A stretch of 39,338 nt of DNA, taken from Ga0074130 sp035492055 (GTDB lineage Bacteria > Pseudomonadota > Gammaproteobacteria > Burkholderiales > Rhodocyclaceae). The stretch covers positions 1 to 39,338 of the forward strand of contig DATJJR010000015.1 of the NCBI GenBank assembly GCA_035492055.1. The letters run 5' to 3'. The translations under genes and the position numbers were made by a program. Under the pieces are notes generated by a model that saw only the letters and a list, made by a program, of their open reading frames with translations, was not told where the DNA came from and did no database searches. Below are positions 26,001 through 34,201 of this stretch, piece by piece. Position 1 is the stretch's first letter. Each line of letters opens with the position of its first letter.

Positions 26001-27042
26001 ATTGCGTGACAAGCTTGAGTTTCTTGCCTTCGACGATGTAGTCGTCGCCACCGTCGGCACGTTGTGCGCTGAAGCGGCCGGTGAGTGCTGCCAGATCGAG
26101 CATGGGCTTGTTGCGGTCAAGGCGCACGGCAACATCCGACAGCGCCAGATCAGCCGTGATGCTGCTGGCCTTGCCTGCATCAAAGCCCAACCACAAGCGC
26201 AGGCCGCCTTTGCCACGCGGCAGCTCGATGGGGTAGTCGATCCAGGCGCGCCAACCCGCGAGGTCGGCGTAATCAAGTTCGGTATAGAGGTTGCCGCCCC
26301 AGCTTTTGAGGTCTTGCAATGAGTCCCCGCGCGCATCGCCGCGTATGTCGATGTGACTGGCCAAGGTGCCCGGTGGTTCGGCCGTGAGACCGAAACGATG
26401 GCGACTGCCGCTGTTGCGCAGATCGAAATTCACCTTGTTCAGTGCAAGCGTCGGCGCTTTTCGTTGCACGTCGTCCCATTGCAAGGTTGCATCGCGAATG
26501 ACGATGCGATCCTGTTCCAGCACCCAGTCTGAGAGATGCGAATCGCTGGTGTCAGTATTGATCGGCAAGCCCGCGACAAATATTTTTCCGTCGGCCTCGC
26601 GCCGCATGTTCAGTACCGGTGCATCGATTTCGAGGCGATGCAAACGCAGATTCATATGCAGAATGGACGACCAACCGATGATGGCTTCGACACTGTCGAA
26701 AGACAAGGCTGGGCGATCGGCTTTGTCGGCGATCTTCAGGCCGTGGAAATTCAAGCGCGGCCGCAATCCCTGCCAATCGGCGGATACGTCGGCAATGCTG
26801 ACGGGAAGGTCGATGGCCTGACTGATGGCGTGTTCGATGTCGGTCCGGTATTCAGGCACATGCGGCAGAACGACATAGCGCAAGATCAGCACGGTGGCGG
26901 CGAAGGCAAGCCAGAGGCCGAGCATCAGCCAGGCGAGTGGTCGCCGAACCTTGCCCCAGTAATGGCGCAAGAAGGCGCCTGCGGGGGCGAGTAGAACGAA
27001 GCTTCGTTCGAAAAATGGCTTCAAAACGGGATTCCGGTGCAA
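23053..27042 (-). CDS. yhdP: YhdP-family AsmA-like envelope protein
   Basis: A 1329-residue protein of the YhdP (TIGR02099/DUF3971) family: one N-terminal membrane helix at about 36-58, then a very long periplasmic beta-rich region. In enterobacteria YhdP acts with TamB and YdbH in moving phospholipid from the inner to the outer membrane, and the same role is likely here. Family features include the early AsmA-like segment (PVSIADVSADWQGLRPRLNF) and the C-terminal HVRVQPVLGD...GAAAWLAHKVLKDP...YKVTGKWADP block. The proposed start is TTG 27042, which lacks a ribosome binding site; TTG at residue 7 is an alternative. Its promoter region faces that of glnE. It is the first gene of the operon with the amidase and tldD. 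Confidence 0.93.
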   Translation of the reverse strand: MHRNPVLKPFFERSFVLLAPAGAFLRHYWGKVRRPLAWLMLGLWLAFAATVLILRYVVLPHVPEYRTDIEHAISQAIDLPVSIADVSADWQGLRPRLNFHGLKIADKADRPALSFDSVEAIIGWSSILHMNLRLHRLEIDAPVLNMRREADGKIFVAGLPINTDTSDSHLSDWVLEQDRIVIRDATLQWDDVQRKAPTLALNKVNFDLRNSGSRHRFGLTAEPPGTLASHIDIRGDARGDSLQDLKSWGGNLYTELDYADLAGWRAWIDYPIELPRGKGGLRLWLGFDAGKASSITADLALSDVAVRLDRNKPMLDLAALTGRFSAQRADGGDDYIVEGKKLKLVTQSDMGNAGGLSIGPLDFSARLGLGDDGKPERLEARFNSLDLGQLDKLSAYLPLPQEYESTLDKLDLDGRIDNFFTRWDSKKARYAIRGNFRNLGISPYNGLPGVRHLSGSIDGNDSGGTLTIDSRDAMLSLPTVFAEADIPLQTIAAQLDWSRSGERYDVNIGDLRFANADAAGSVHGSYHGRVGTAGNIDLSGQLTRADAKAVWRYLPNSVNPDARAWVKQGVTGGRTNDVKLTLKGNLDRFPFRDGGGTFSVVIKAQDATVHPAADWPEIRGIDGTVAFIGPGMKIDAQKGHILGATLSGVHAEIPDLDTHEQVLTVAGQAKGETQEFLKFIEASPVGQRIGHFTAPMTANGNGNLNLKLELPLTHVNDTTVTGSYLFDNNTLHVAPALPPLTEVSGRLDFTGDSIGIRDVRANLFGAPLEIKAETDKNGQINLSTEGQFNIAAMRKLYPLPLFDQLSGSGRWRGNFAIHKNDVDIRIASDLVGLSSSLPEPFNKSAATAVDFHIDKKVLPATTILRRGKTVTTAPARETQEIFFGKQVRGNSLRIAGGDIRGYLAIGTGADNAKLPASGTLLTANLAKIDVDFWRNMFTRNAEKTSANGPKSNASTFPFTQLNLRTGELVALNRTFPEASLAAQLNNGTWKSDFRSQGITANLAWTPGTADKPGRISGRIPQLTIPNPNKQITALATPDNDSNEPLPALSLIIDNVNLRGQNWGTVTLDAENKNGYWNAKFSVSNEDAMLTGDGRWKPDPIQHDTQINFQLKAKSLEKLLARAGYADAIRQGTADISGNLGWNATPFDIDYPTLNGKLKIDLGKGQFKKLDPGIGRLLGVLSLQSIPRRITLDFRDIFSEGFAFDSIKGDADISKGVMSTQELTLIGPSATVRMSGSVSLPDETQDLHVRVQPVLGDTLAVGAMIVNPAIGAAAWLAHKVLKDPIDKAFAFEYKVTGKWADPQVVKVNTGRDINKEITEEALKHSTSQGK

Positions 27043-27064
27043 TGTCGGCGACGGGCGCCAACGC

Positions 27065-27086
27065 TAGAATGCGAACTCCAATTCTA
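27065..27086. promoter_or_regulatory. Face-to-face -10-like elements of glnE and yhdP
   Basis: TAGAAT on the plus strand (27065-27070) and TAGAAT on the minus strand (27081-27086) form an inverted pair separated by 10 nt. The plus element predicts a glnE start site near 27077 and the minus element a yhdP start site near 27074, so the two polymerase footprints would overlap. The -35 regions are weak on both sides. Confidence 0.4.
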
Positions 27087-27129
27087 CCCCACGCCATCGG
27101 CTGCTCCGGCGCTGCCTGCGTTTCAGATC

Positions 27130-29898
27130 ATGTCTGCATTCATTGATGCGCTTGCCCCTTCCCGTTATTTGAGTCGTATGGCCGAACGGCATCCGGCATT
27201 GGCGGCCGAAGCTGAATTGGCCTGGTCGTCGCCTTTGACGGCAACGCAACTGCGCGAATGGCTGGCGCAGCAGGCCGTGAATGCCGATACGCTGAAAACC
27301 GTGCTGCGGCGGATGAAATTACGCGGCTATTTGCACGTAGGCGCACGCGATCTGGCCGGGATTGCGCCTTTGGAAGAGCTGACAGAAGGCATGACCTTGC
27401 TGGCCGAACAAGCGGTGACGACGGCGCTATCGGTGCTCATGCCGGAGCTCGTTGTGCGTCACGGCGTGCCTTGCAACGACAAGGGAGAGGTGCAACAACT
27501 CATCGTCATTGGCATGGGCAAGTTGGGTGGGCGCGAGCTGAATGTGTCGTCCGACATCGATTTGATCTTTGTCTATCCGGATGACGGGGAAACCAGGGAA
27601 CCCCAAACTTCTGCTGTTGTGGGCAGCGACCTTGCCGGGCAAGACGGCATCGCCACTGACGCTGTGAGCGTCAGTGGGATACGGCCGTTGTCCAATGCCG
27701 AGTTCTTTTCCCGTCTGGGGCGGCAGTTGATCAATGCGATTGCCGATATCACCGAAGACGGCCAGGTTTTTCGCGTCGACATGCGTTTGCGGCCGAACGG
27801 TGATTCCGGGCCGCTGGTCTGCAGTTTCGACATGCTGGAAAATTATCTCGTCACGCAGGGGCGTGAGTGGGAGCGTTATGCGTGGATCAAGGCACGGCCG
27901 CTGACAGGTATTGAGACTGGGCGACTGGGTGACTTGGATGCGATTCGCCGTCCTTTCGTTTTCAGGAAATATCTCGACTACGGTACGATCAACGCCATGC
28001 GCGGTCTGCATGCGCAGATTCGCCGTGAAGTCGGCCGGCGCGACATGGCCGACAACGTGAAGCTCGGGCCGGGCGGCATTCGCGAAATCGAGTTCATTGC
28101 ACAGGCCTTTCAGCTCATTCGCGGCGGTCGTGATCAAGGGCTGCAAATCAAACCCACATGCAAAGTATTGGCCTTGCTGGCCGAGCGCGGGTTGGTGCCG
28201 TACGAGACCATGCACGAGTTGACCAAGGCGTACGATTTCCTGCGTCGTCTTGAGCATCGATTGCAGTATCTCGACGACGCTCAAACGCACAGCTTGCCGG
28301 CGAACGAGGCAGATCTTTCCATCGTGGCATCGGCCATGGGGTTTGCGTATCCCGCTGACATGTTGGCGGCCCTGGATACGCATCGTGCTGTGGTCAGTCG
28401 TCATTTTGCTGCCGTGTTCGACGACCCGAACGCGGAAGCCGCGCCCGACGCATATGGCGATGTATGGCAGAGCGAAGCGGACATCTGTGCTGCACGCCTC
28501 TCCACGCTGGGCTATGTCGATACGGAAACTGTTGCGCAACGACTGGCGCAATTCCGCCAGAGCAGCCGTTACCAGCAATTGCCGGCCGATAGCCGCATGC
28601 GTATCGACGTGCTGATTCCGCGCTTTGTCGTGCTGGCCGCCGAGAGTGCTGCGCCGGATGCAACGCTGGTACGTGGTCTGGATTTGTTCGAGGTCATTGC
28701 CCGTCGGGCGTCATACCTTGCCTTGCTTGAGCAGTATCCGCAGGCGTTGGCACGTGTGGCGCAGGTGCTTGCCAGTGCAAGCTGGGCTGCGCACTATTTG
28801 ACCGCGCATCCCGTACTGCTTGATGAGCTCATTGATCCACGCTTGCTCGAAATCGCACCCGACTGGCAGGCTTTCCGCGTCGATCTCGTTCGCATGCTCG
28901 ATGACGCCGAACCGGATATGGAGCGGCAGATGGACGTGATGCGCGAGGCGCATCACGCGCAAGTGTTTCGCGTCCTTGCTCAGGATCTATCCGGCTTGTT
29001 TACGCTGGAAAAACTGTCCGATCACCTGTCCGAACTGGCCGACATCATGTTGGTGGAAACGGTGCGGCGTGTCTGGTTGAAATTGTTGACGCATCATCGC
29101 GAGACGCCAAAATTCGCCGTCATTGCCTACGGCAAGTTGGGCGGCAAGGAGCTTGGCTATTCGTCAGATCTCGATCTTGTTTTTCTCTTCGATGACGATG
29201 CGCCGAATGCCGCCGAAATTTATTCGCGGCTTGCCATGCGTGTAAACAGCTGGTTGTCGGCGCAAACGCCGGCCGGCCATTTGTTCGAGACCGATTTGCG
29301 CCTGCGACCTAACGGTGAGAGCGGGCTGGTTGTCAGTTCGATGGAGGCATTCCGCCAATATCAGCGCGAATCGGCCTGGCTTTGGGAGCATCAGGCATTG
29401 ACGCGTGCGCGCTTCGCGGCCGGCGATGCCGAAATCGGCGCAGCATTCGAGGCCGTGCGCATCGACATACTGCGTCAAAAACGCGACCGTGAAACGGTGC
29501 GTGCCGAAGTGCTGGGCATGCGCCAGAAGATGCACGATTCACGTAACGGCAAGCATGAGGCGGGGACTTTTGACATCAAGCACGACGCTGGCGGCCTGAT
29601 TGATGTCGAATTCATCGTGCAGTACCTGATTCTTCTTCATGCGCATGAATTCGCCGAACTGACCGGCAATCTCGGTAACATTGCGCTCCTGAAGATTGCC
29701 GCCGATCTTGGCTTGATTCCAGCCGAACTCGCCGAACAGGTGCGTACTGCCTATCGTGAATTCCGCCGCCGCCAACATGCGTTACGACTGAATGGCGCCC
29801 GACCGCGGGTTCCGACAGATGAATTTGCCGAGGCACGTGCAGCAGTCTCCGAATTGTGGAAATTCGTGTTCAACGCTCCGGAAGTTTTAACGATTTAA
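27130..29898 (+). CDS. glnE: Bifunctional glutamine synthetase adenylyltransferase/adenylyl-removing enzyme
   Basis: GlnE switches glutamine synthetase off by adenylylation and on by removal of AMP, in response to PII and glutamine. ATG 27130 gives 922 residues, close to the usual 940-950; the frame is open a little further upstream without similarity. Two nucleotidyltransferase domains are clear: the N-terminal adenylyl-removing one with GMGKLGGRELNVSSDID at 128-144 (D142, D144), and the C-terminal adenylyltransferase one with YGKLGGKELGYSSDLD at about 667-682 (D680, D682). Each is followed by an RLRPNG motif. Between the N-terminal metal site and the conserved RPLSNAEFF there is an unusually long Ala/Val/Ser-rich stretch (about 156-184) that contains a DNA palindrome. 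No Shine-Dalgarno sequence is visible. Confidence 0.97.
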   Translation: MSAFIDALAPSRYLSRMAERHPALAAEAELAWSSPLTATQLREWLAQQAVNADTLKTVLRRMKLRGYLHVGARDLAGIAPLEELTEGMTLLAEQAVTTALSVLMPELVVRHGVPCNDKGEVQQLIVIGMGKLGGRELNVSSDIDLIFVYPDDGETREPQTSAVVGSDLAGQDGIATDAVSVSGIRPLSNAEFFSRLGRQLINAIADITEDGQVFRVDMRLRPNGDSGPLVCSFDMLENYLVTQGREWERYAWIKARPLTGIETGRLGDLDAIRRPFVFRKYLDYGTINAMRGLHAQIRREVGRRDMADNVKLGPGGIREIEFIAQAFQLIRGGRDQGLQIKPTCKVLALLAERGLVPYETMHELTKAYDFLRRLEHRLQYLDDAQTHSLPANEADLSIVASAMGFAYPADMLAALDTHRAVVSRHFAAVFDDPNAEAAPDAYGDVWQSEADICAARLSTLGYVDTETVAQRLAQFRQSSRYQQLPADSRMRIDVLIPRFVVLAAESAAPDATLVRGLDLFEVIARRASYLALLEQYPQALARVAQVLASASWAAHYLTAHPVLLDELIDPRLLEIAPDWQAFRVDLVRMLDDAEPDMERQMDVMREAHHAQVFRVLAQDLSGLFTLEKLSDHLSELADIMLVETVRRVWLKLLTHHRETPKFAVIAYGKLGGKELGYSSDLDLVFLFDDDAPNAAEIYSRLAMRVNSWLSAQTPAGHLFETDLRLRPNGESGLVVSSMEAFRQYQRESAWLWEHQALTRARFAAGDAEIGAAFEAVRIDILRQKRDRETVRAEVLGMRQKMHDSRNGKHEAGTFDIKHDAGGLIDVEFIVQYLILLHAHEFAELTGNLGNIALLKIAADLGLIPAELAEQVRTAYREFRRRQHALRLNGARPRVPTDEFAEARAAVSELWKFVFNAPEVLTI
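27653..27677. repeat. 11-bp palindrome inside glnE
   Basis: ccactgacgct (27653-27663) and agcgtcagtgg (27667-27677) pair perfectly around a 3-nt loop. In frame it encodes ATDAVSVSG in the extended loop of the N-terminal domain. Such a tight hairpin within coding DNA is unusual and may mark a small inserted element. Confidence 0.6.
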
Positions 29899-29913
29899 CC
29901 CAAGGATTTAAAA

Positions 29914-31149
29914 ATGCCCGTGAACTACACCCCCAGTACTCCCGATCAACTTCACGCCGTCGGCGGCGTGCGTCTGGGCGTGACTGAAGCGGGAATTCGC
30001 AAGAAAAATCGCAAGGACTTGACGCTGATCGAACTGGCGCCGGGCAGCGTGGCAGCGGGCGTATTCACGCAGAACCGCTTTTGCGCTGCGCCGGTGATGC
30101 TGTGCCGTTCGCATCTTGCGAGCGGCAATGACATTCGTGCACTGGTTATCAACACCGGCATTGCCAACGCAGGCACCGGCGAGCCAGGCATGCAAGCCGC
30201 GCAGGCGACATGTGATGCCGTGGCCCAAATGCTTGGCGTCGAACCACGCCAGGTACTTCCGTTTTCCACCGGCGTGATTCTCGAATTGCTGCCAGCCGAG
30301 CGCGTGGTTGCCGGTCTGGGTAATGCCCAAGCCAGCCTCAAGACCGATGGCTGGCACGACGCTGCGCAAGGCATCATGACGACCGACACCGTGCACAAGG
30401 CCGCTTCTCGTCAACTCAAGATTGACGGCAAGACCGTGACAATCACGGGCATTTCGAAGGGCGCCGGCATGATTCGTCCGAACATGGCGACCATGCTCGG
30501 CTTCCTCGCCACCGATGCGGGCATCCCTGCCGCGTTGCTGGAGAAACTGGTCAAGGAAACCGCCGACCAGAGTTTCAATTGCATTACCGTCGATGGTGAT
30601 ACTTCGACCAACGACTCTTTCATCATGATCGCCACCGGCGCGGCCGGCGTCAGCGTCGATGAAAAGCATGCGCAATGGAATGAGCTCAAGGCTGCGCTGA
30701 TCGGCGTGGCGCGCGAATTGGCACAGGCCATCGTGCGTGATGGCGAAGGCGCGACGAAATTCATCAGTATCCAGGTTGGCGGCGGCAAGGAGACGGAAGA
30801 ATGCCGCATGGTCGGTTACGCCATTGGCCATTCGCCCCTGGTGAAGACCGCATTTTTTGCTTCAGATCCCAACCTCGGCCGCATCCAGGCCGCGATCGGC
30901 TACGCTGGCATCGGCGATCTCGATGTGACGAAGACCCGCATCTGGCTGTCGTCGAACGGCGAAGAGGCCTTGGTGTCCGAACACGGTGGGCGTGCCGCCA
31001 GTTATGAGGAAGCGACGGGTGCACGCATCATGGCCACGCCAGAAATCACCATTCGCATCGATCTTGGCCGCGGCAAAGCCGAAACCACGATCTGGTCGTG
31101 CGATTTCTCCTACGACTACGTGAAAATCAACGCGGATTATCGCAGCTGA
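29914..31149 (+). CDS. argJ: Bifunctional glutamate N-acetyltransferase / amino-acid acetyltransferase ArgJ
   Basis: ArgJ transfers the acetyl group from N-acetylornithine to glutamate, closing the cyclic arginine pathway; bifunctional forms also use acetyl-CoA. The 411-residue precursor self-cleaves before a threonine, here T193 in the MATMLGF context, preceded by KGAGMIRPN. The alpha-chain segment ALVINTGIANAGTG and the beta-chain segment FNCITVDGDTSTNDS are typical. AAGGA lies 6 nt before ATG 29914. It follows glnE by 15 nt, so the two may be co-transcribed. In pseudomonads argJ sits beside secA; here it is about 24 kb away. Confidence 0.98.
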   Translation: MPVNYTPSTPDQLHAVGGVRLGVTEAGIRKKNRKDLTLIELAPGSVAAGVFTQNRFCAAPVMLCRSHLASGNDIRALVINTGIANAGTGEPGMQAAQATCDAVAQMLGVEPRQVLPFSTGVILELLPAERVVAGLGNAQASLKTDGWHDAAQGIMTTDTVHKAASRQLKIDGKTVTITGISKGAGMIRPNMATMLGFLATDAGIPAALLEKLVKETADQSFNCITVDGDTSTNDSFIMIATGAAGVSVDEKHAQWNELKAALIGVARELAQAIVRDGEGATKFISIQVGGGKETEECRMVGYAIGHSPLVKTAFFASDPNLGRIQAAIGYAGIGDLDVTKTRIWLSSNGEEALVSEHGGRAASYEEATGARIMATPEITIRIDLGRGKAETTIWSCDFSYDYVKINADYRS

Positions 31150-31171
31150 AGGCAATCCGCTTAATTTATCC

Positions 31172-32956
31172 ATGAATCTCTTGGCGCTCGCCGAAATGGC
31201 ATTTCAGAGTGGCGACCTTCAATCCGCACACAGGCTTTTGTTGCAACTGGTTTCGGTAGAACCGCGCAATGCGCGTGCGCATGAGCTCCTGGGCTATGTG
31301 TACGGCCGCAGTGGCGACAACACAACGGCCCTGAGGCACCTCGCCACTGCCGTTGAGCTTGATCCGTCGCCGGAGGCTTTGTATTACCAAGGCATGTACT
31401 TGACCAGGATGGATCGCTATGAAGAGGCTGCCATTGCCTTGCGGCATGCACTGACCCTCACGGGTGGCTTCTTCGAGGGCTACCATGATCTGGGCATGGC
31501 TTTGTCCCGGCTTGGGCGTTATTTGGAGGCTTTGCCTGCATATGAGCAAGCCGGGAAAGTCAATCCCGACAGTGCCCCGCTTCACTATAACTGGGGCAAA
31601 ACCCTGGAAGGCTGCAAACGGTTTGAGGAGGCGCGTTTGCATTATCAAAAAGCGACTGAATTGAACCCGGAGTTTGTTCAGGCCTGGGTGAATTTGGGCG
31701 CCGTCTTAACCGAGATGCACCAGAATCCGGAGTCTTTGGCGTGCTATGACAAGGCACTGGTACTGGATCCGCAACACGCCCGGGCATTGGCAGATAAAAG
31801 TATCGCGTTGTTTCGTCTTGGGCGCTTTGACGAAGCGTGCGCCTGCAATGAAAAGGCGCTCCGGATTTGCAGCGACGATGCCGCGATTCACCTGCGTTAC
31901 GGACAATTGCTGGTCGAGCTGAAGCAACACGACAAAGCCCTTGAGCAATTTGCTTTCGCCAGAGGACTGGCACCTGGTTTTGCCGATATTGATTTGGAGG
32001 AGGCGCTTGCCCGCCTTGTGCTTGGACAGTTTGAAGAGGGCTGGGCCAAGTACGAATCACGCTGGACGTATTCCAAAGCCCGGCCGCTCCGACATGTCGG
32101 GATTCCTGCCTGGCAGGGGCAATATCCTCTGGTGGGAAAACGCTTGCTGATATGGGCAGAACAGGGATTGGGAGACAGCATTCAGTTTTCCCGTTATTTG
32201 CCGGCATTGCGTCAGTTCGGCTGCGACGTTGTGTTTGAAGTGCAAGCCGATTTGGCGTTGCTGTTGCGTGACGCGTTTCCCGAGTGCCAGGTTGTAGCGC
32301 AAGACGATCCATTGCCTGCTTGCGACTATCAATGCCCTTTGCTGAGCTTGCCCCTGGTGTTTAAAACGACGCTTGCGTCTATTCCTTCGAGGCCCGCATA
32401 TTTAACACCCCCTGCGTTGGCCCTTCAGCTTTGGCAGACAAAGCTGAAAAGTCGATTGTCAAGTAATGCGTTGAATATTGGCATTGCATTTTCAGGAAAC
32501 CGTGCGCATGTGAATGATCACGAACGCTCTATGACTTTGCAGGATGTCCTTCCGTTGACCGAGCATGTGCATCTTTTTATCATTCAAAAACACCTGTCCG
32601 ACGCTGATAGCGAAATCGTTAATGGCAACGATAGGCTGACATTTGTTGGCGATGATCTGCACGATTTTACCGATACGGCCGCCATGGTTGAGCAGATGGA
32701 TCTAATCGTGACGGTGGATACTTCGTTGGCACATCTTGCCGGCGCAATTGGAAAGCCGGTTTGGATTCTTTTGCCTTGGGCGCCTGAGTGGCGTTGGTTG
32801 CTTGAGAGGACAGATAGCCCGTGGTATCCCTCGGCAAGGCTATTCAGACAGCCTCGCTATAGAGATTGGGCGTCTGTGATTGAAGATGTCCTAAATGCGG
32901 TGCGTCGTTTTCCTGCCAGTAATTTGAGTCGCCCAACTGCAGCGGAAGTTACTTAA
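31172..32956 (+). CDS. TPR protein with C-terminal glycosyltransferase-like (GT9/GT41-type) domain
   Basis: A 594-residue cytoplasmic protein in two parts. Residues about 1-290 are tetratricopeptide repeats, with the helical pattern recurring every 34 residues (for example HYNWGKTLEGCKRFEEARLHYQKATELNPE is one unit, quoted in part). From about 320 a GT-B-like domain begins with KRLLIWAEQGLGDSIQFSRYLP and includes IVTVDTSLAHLAGAIGKPVWIL near 512, the glycosyltransferase family 9-like nucleotide-binding end. Relatives are linked to glycosylation of surface or flagellar proteins or to O-GlcNAc transferase-like activity, but the substrate here is unknown. The 3' half is visibly richer in A+T and in TTG/ATT codons than its neighbours, hinting at a different history. 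It lies 22 nt after argJ, without a clear ribosome binding site. Confidence 0.88.
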   Translation: MNLLALAEMAFQSGDLQSAHRLLLQLVSVEPRNARAHELLGYVYGRSGDNTTALRHLATAVELDPSPEALYYQGMYLTRMDRYEEAAIALRHALTLTGGFFEGYHDLGMALSRLGRYLEALPAYEQAGKVNPDSAPLHYNWGKTLEGCKRFEEARLHYQKATELNPEFVQAWVNLGAVLTEMHQNPESLACYDKALVLDPQHARALADKSIALFRLGRFDEACACNEKALRICSDDAAIHLRYGQLLVELKQHDKALEQFAFARGLAPGFADIDLEEALARLVLGQFEEGWAKYESRWTYSKARPLRHVGIPAWQGQYPLVGKRLLIWAEQGLGDSIQFSRYLPALRQFGCDVVFEVQADLALLLRDAFPECQVVAQDDPLPACDYQCPLLSLPLVFKTTLASIPSRPAYLTPPALALQLWQTKLKSRLSSNALNIGIAFSGNRAHVNDHERSMTLQDVLPLTEHVHLFIIQKHLSDADSEIVNGNDRLTFVGDDLHDFTDTAAMVEQMDLIVTVDTSLAHLAGAIGKPVWILLPWAPEWRWLLERTDSPWYPSARLFRQPRYRDWASVIEDVLNAVRRFPASNLSRPTAAEVT

Positions 32957-32960
32957 GGCG

Positions 32961-32993
32961 AGCAAGGCGTACGCGGCAGCATCCAGCCTTGCT
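32961..32993. terminator. Hairpin between the convergent TPR gene and apaG
   Basis: agcaaggc (32961-32968) and gccttgct (32986-32993) pair perfectly with a 17-nt loop in the short gap between convergent genes. A modest T-rich stretch (ttgtcg) follows on the plus strand. It is a plausible but not strong bidirectional terminator. Confidence 0.5.
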
Positions 32994-33013
32994 TTGTCGT
33001 GGCCTTGGCCGGA

Positions 33014-33397
33014 TTAGTGCAGTACGCGTGGCATTGACAGTACGAACTCGGGAATCTCCGCTTCGAATTGCGTGCCGTCGTCGGCCGTCATCTGGTAGGT
33101 ACCGCGCATGGTGCCGACCGCCGTGGTGAGCGCACACCCGCTGGTATAGGTGAATTCCTGATCGGGGGCGAGGAGCGGTTGATGTCCGACCACACCGAGG
33201 CCGCGTACTTCCTGCACGTCGCCTTCGCCATCGGTGATGATCCAATGACGCGAGATGAGTTGTGCCGGCACACTGCCGATGTTGCGTACGGTGATGTGAT
33301 AGGCGAAGACGAAGCGGCTCTCCGCTTCGCTCGATTGGTCCGGCAGGTACTCGGTTTCGACCAGCACCTGAATGTCGTATTGCTTGTTATCAGCCAT
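33014..33397 (-). CDS. apaG: ApaG domain protein
   Basis: A 127-residue protein with the FN3-like ApaG fold. The diagnostic run FAYHITVRNIGSVPAQLISRHWIITDGEG, followed by VQEVRGLGVVGHQPLLAPDQEFTYTSGCAL and GTMRGTYQM, covers nearly all of the protein (only short pieces quoted as hallmarks). The ApaG domain is linked genetically to diadenosine tetraphosphate and metal metabolism in enterobacteria, but its biochemical role is unclear. ATG 33397 is preferred; an in-frame ATG at 33406 would add three residues. No strong ribosome binding site is present. It is divergent from rpe, with 111 nt between the two starts. Confidence 0.94.
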   Translation of the reverse strand: MADNKQYDIQVLVETEYLPDQSSEAESRFVFAYHITVRNIGSVPAQLISRHWIITDGEGDVQEVRGLGVVGHQPLLAPDQEFTYTSGCALTTAVGTMRGTYQMTADDGTQFEAEIPEFVLSMPRVLH

Positions 33398-33472
33398 GGC
33401 TGGCATTGCACACGAAATCGGGCCGCGCTGCAACCCGAATGCAGTCAAAAGCGCGGGGAAACCCATGCGCGG

Positions 33473-33478
33473 TAAAAT
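33473..33478 (+). promoter_or_regulatory. -10-like element of rpe
   Basis: TAAAAT in the context ggtaaaatccg lies 30 nt before the rpe ATG and predicts a leader of about 24 nt. A 7-bp inverted repeat (ccgcgct 33423-33429, agcgcgg 33450-33456) covers the expected -35 position. Confidence 0.4.
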
Positions 33479-33508
33479 CCGAGTTTTCCAGAATCGTGGA
33501 TTTTCCTC

Positions 33509-34201
33509 ATGTCCTACCGCATCGCGCCTAGTCTGTTGTCCGCCGATTTCGCCAAGCTTGGCGAGGAAGTCAGGAATGTCGTTGCCTCGGGTGCCGACTG
33601 GATTCACTTCGACGTGATGGACAACCACTATGTGCCGAATCTGACCATCGGCCCAATGGTGTGCGAGGCCATTCGCCCACATACAACGGCACCCATCGAC
33701 GTGCATCTGATGGTGCGTCCCGTCGATCGAATCATTCCCGATTTCGCCAAGGCCGGCGCCAATGTGATCACGTTTCATCCGGAAGCATCGGATCATATTG
33801 ATCGGTCGCTGTCGTTGATTCGCGAGCATGGCTGCATGTCCGGACTTGTGTTCAATCCGGCCACACCACTGCACTATCTCGATTACGTCATGGACAAGAT
33901 CGATGTCGTGCTGTTGATGAGTGTGAACCCGGGTTTTGGTGGACAAAAATTCATCCCCGAAACCTTGAGCAAACTGCGTGATGCGCGTACCAGGCTCGAT
34001 GCCTACACGGCAAAGAGCGGTCGCAAGATCCTGCTTGAAGTGGATGGTGGTGTGAAGATCGACAACATCGCCGAGGTTGCTCGTGCGGGCGCCGATACCT
34101 TTGTTGCCGGTTCGGCCGTCTTCGGTGCTGGCAAGGACAGCGATCCGCATCGTTACGACAGCATTGTCGGCGCACTCCGCGACGAGTTGAAGAAGGTTTG
34201 A
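33509..34201 (+). CDS. rpe: Ribulose-phosphate 3-epimerase
   Basis: Interconverts ribulose 5-phosphate and xylulose 5-phosphate in the pentose phosphate pathway. The 230 residues form a TIM barrel. The metal- and acid/base residues are seen as H33 and D35 in WIHFDVMD, H66 in VHLMV, and D179 in LLEVDGGV. The phosphate-binding segments VNPGFGGQKFIP and FVAGSAVFG are present. The start at ATG 33509 gives the conserved MSYRIAPSLLSADF. It overlaps gph, and rpe-gph-trpE is a common order in beta- and gammaproteobacteria. Confidence 0.98.
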   Translation: MSYRIAPSLLSADFAKLGEEVRNVVASGADWIHFDVMDNHYVPNLTIGPMVCEAIRPHTTAPIDVHLMVRPVDRIIPDFAKAGANVITFHPEASDHIDRSLSLIREHGCMSGLVFNPATPLHYLDYVMDKIDVVLLMSVNPGFGGQKFIPETLSKLRDARTRLDAYTAKSGRKILLEVDGGVKIDNIAEVARAGADTFVAGSAVFGAGKDSDPHRYDSIVGALRDELKKV

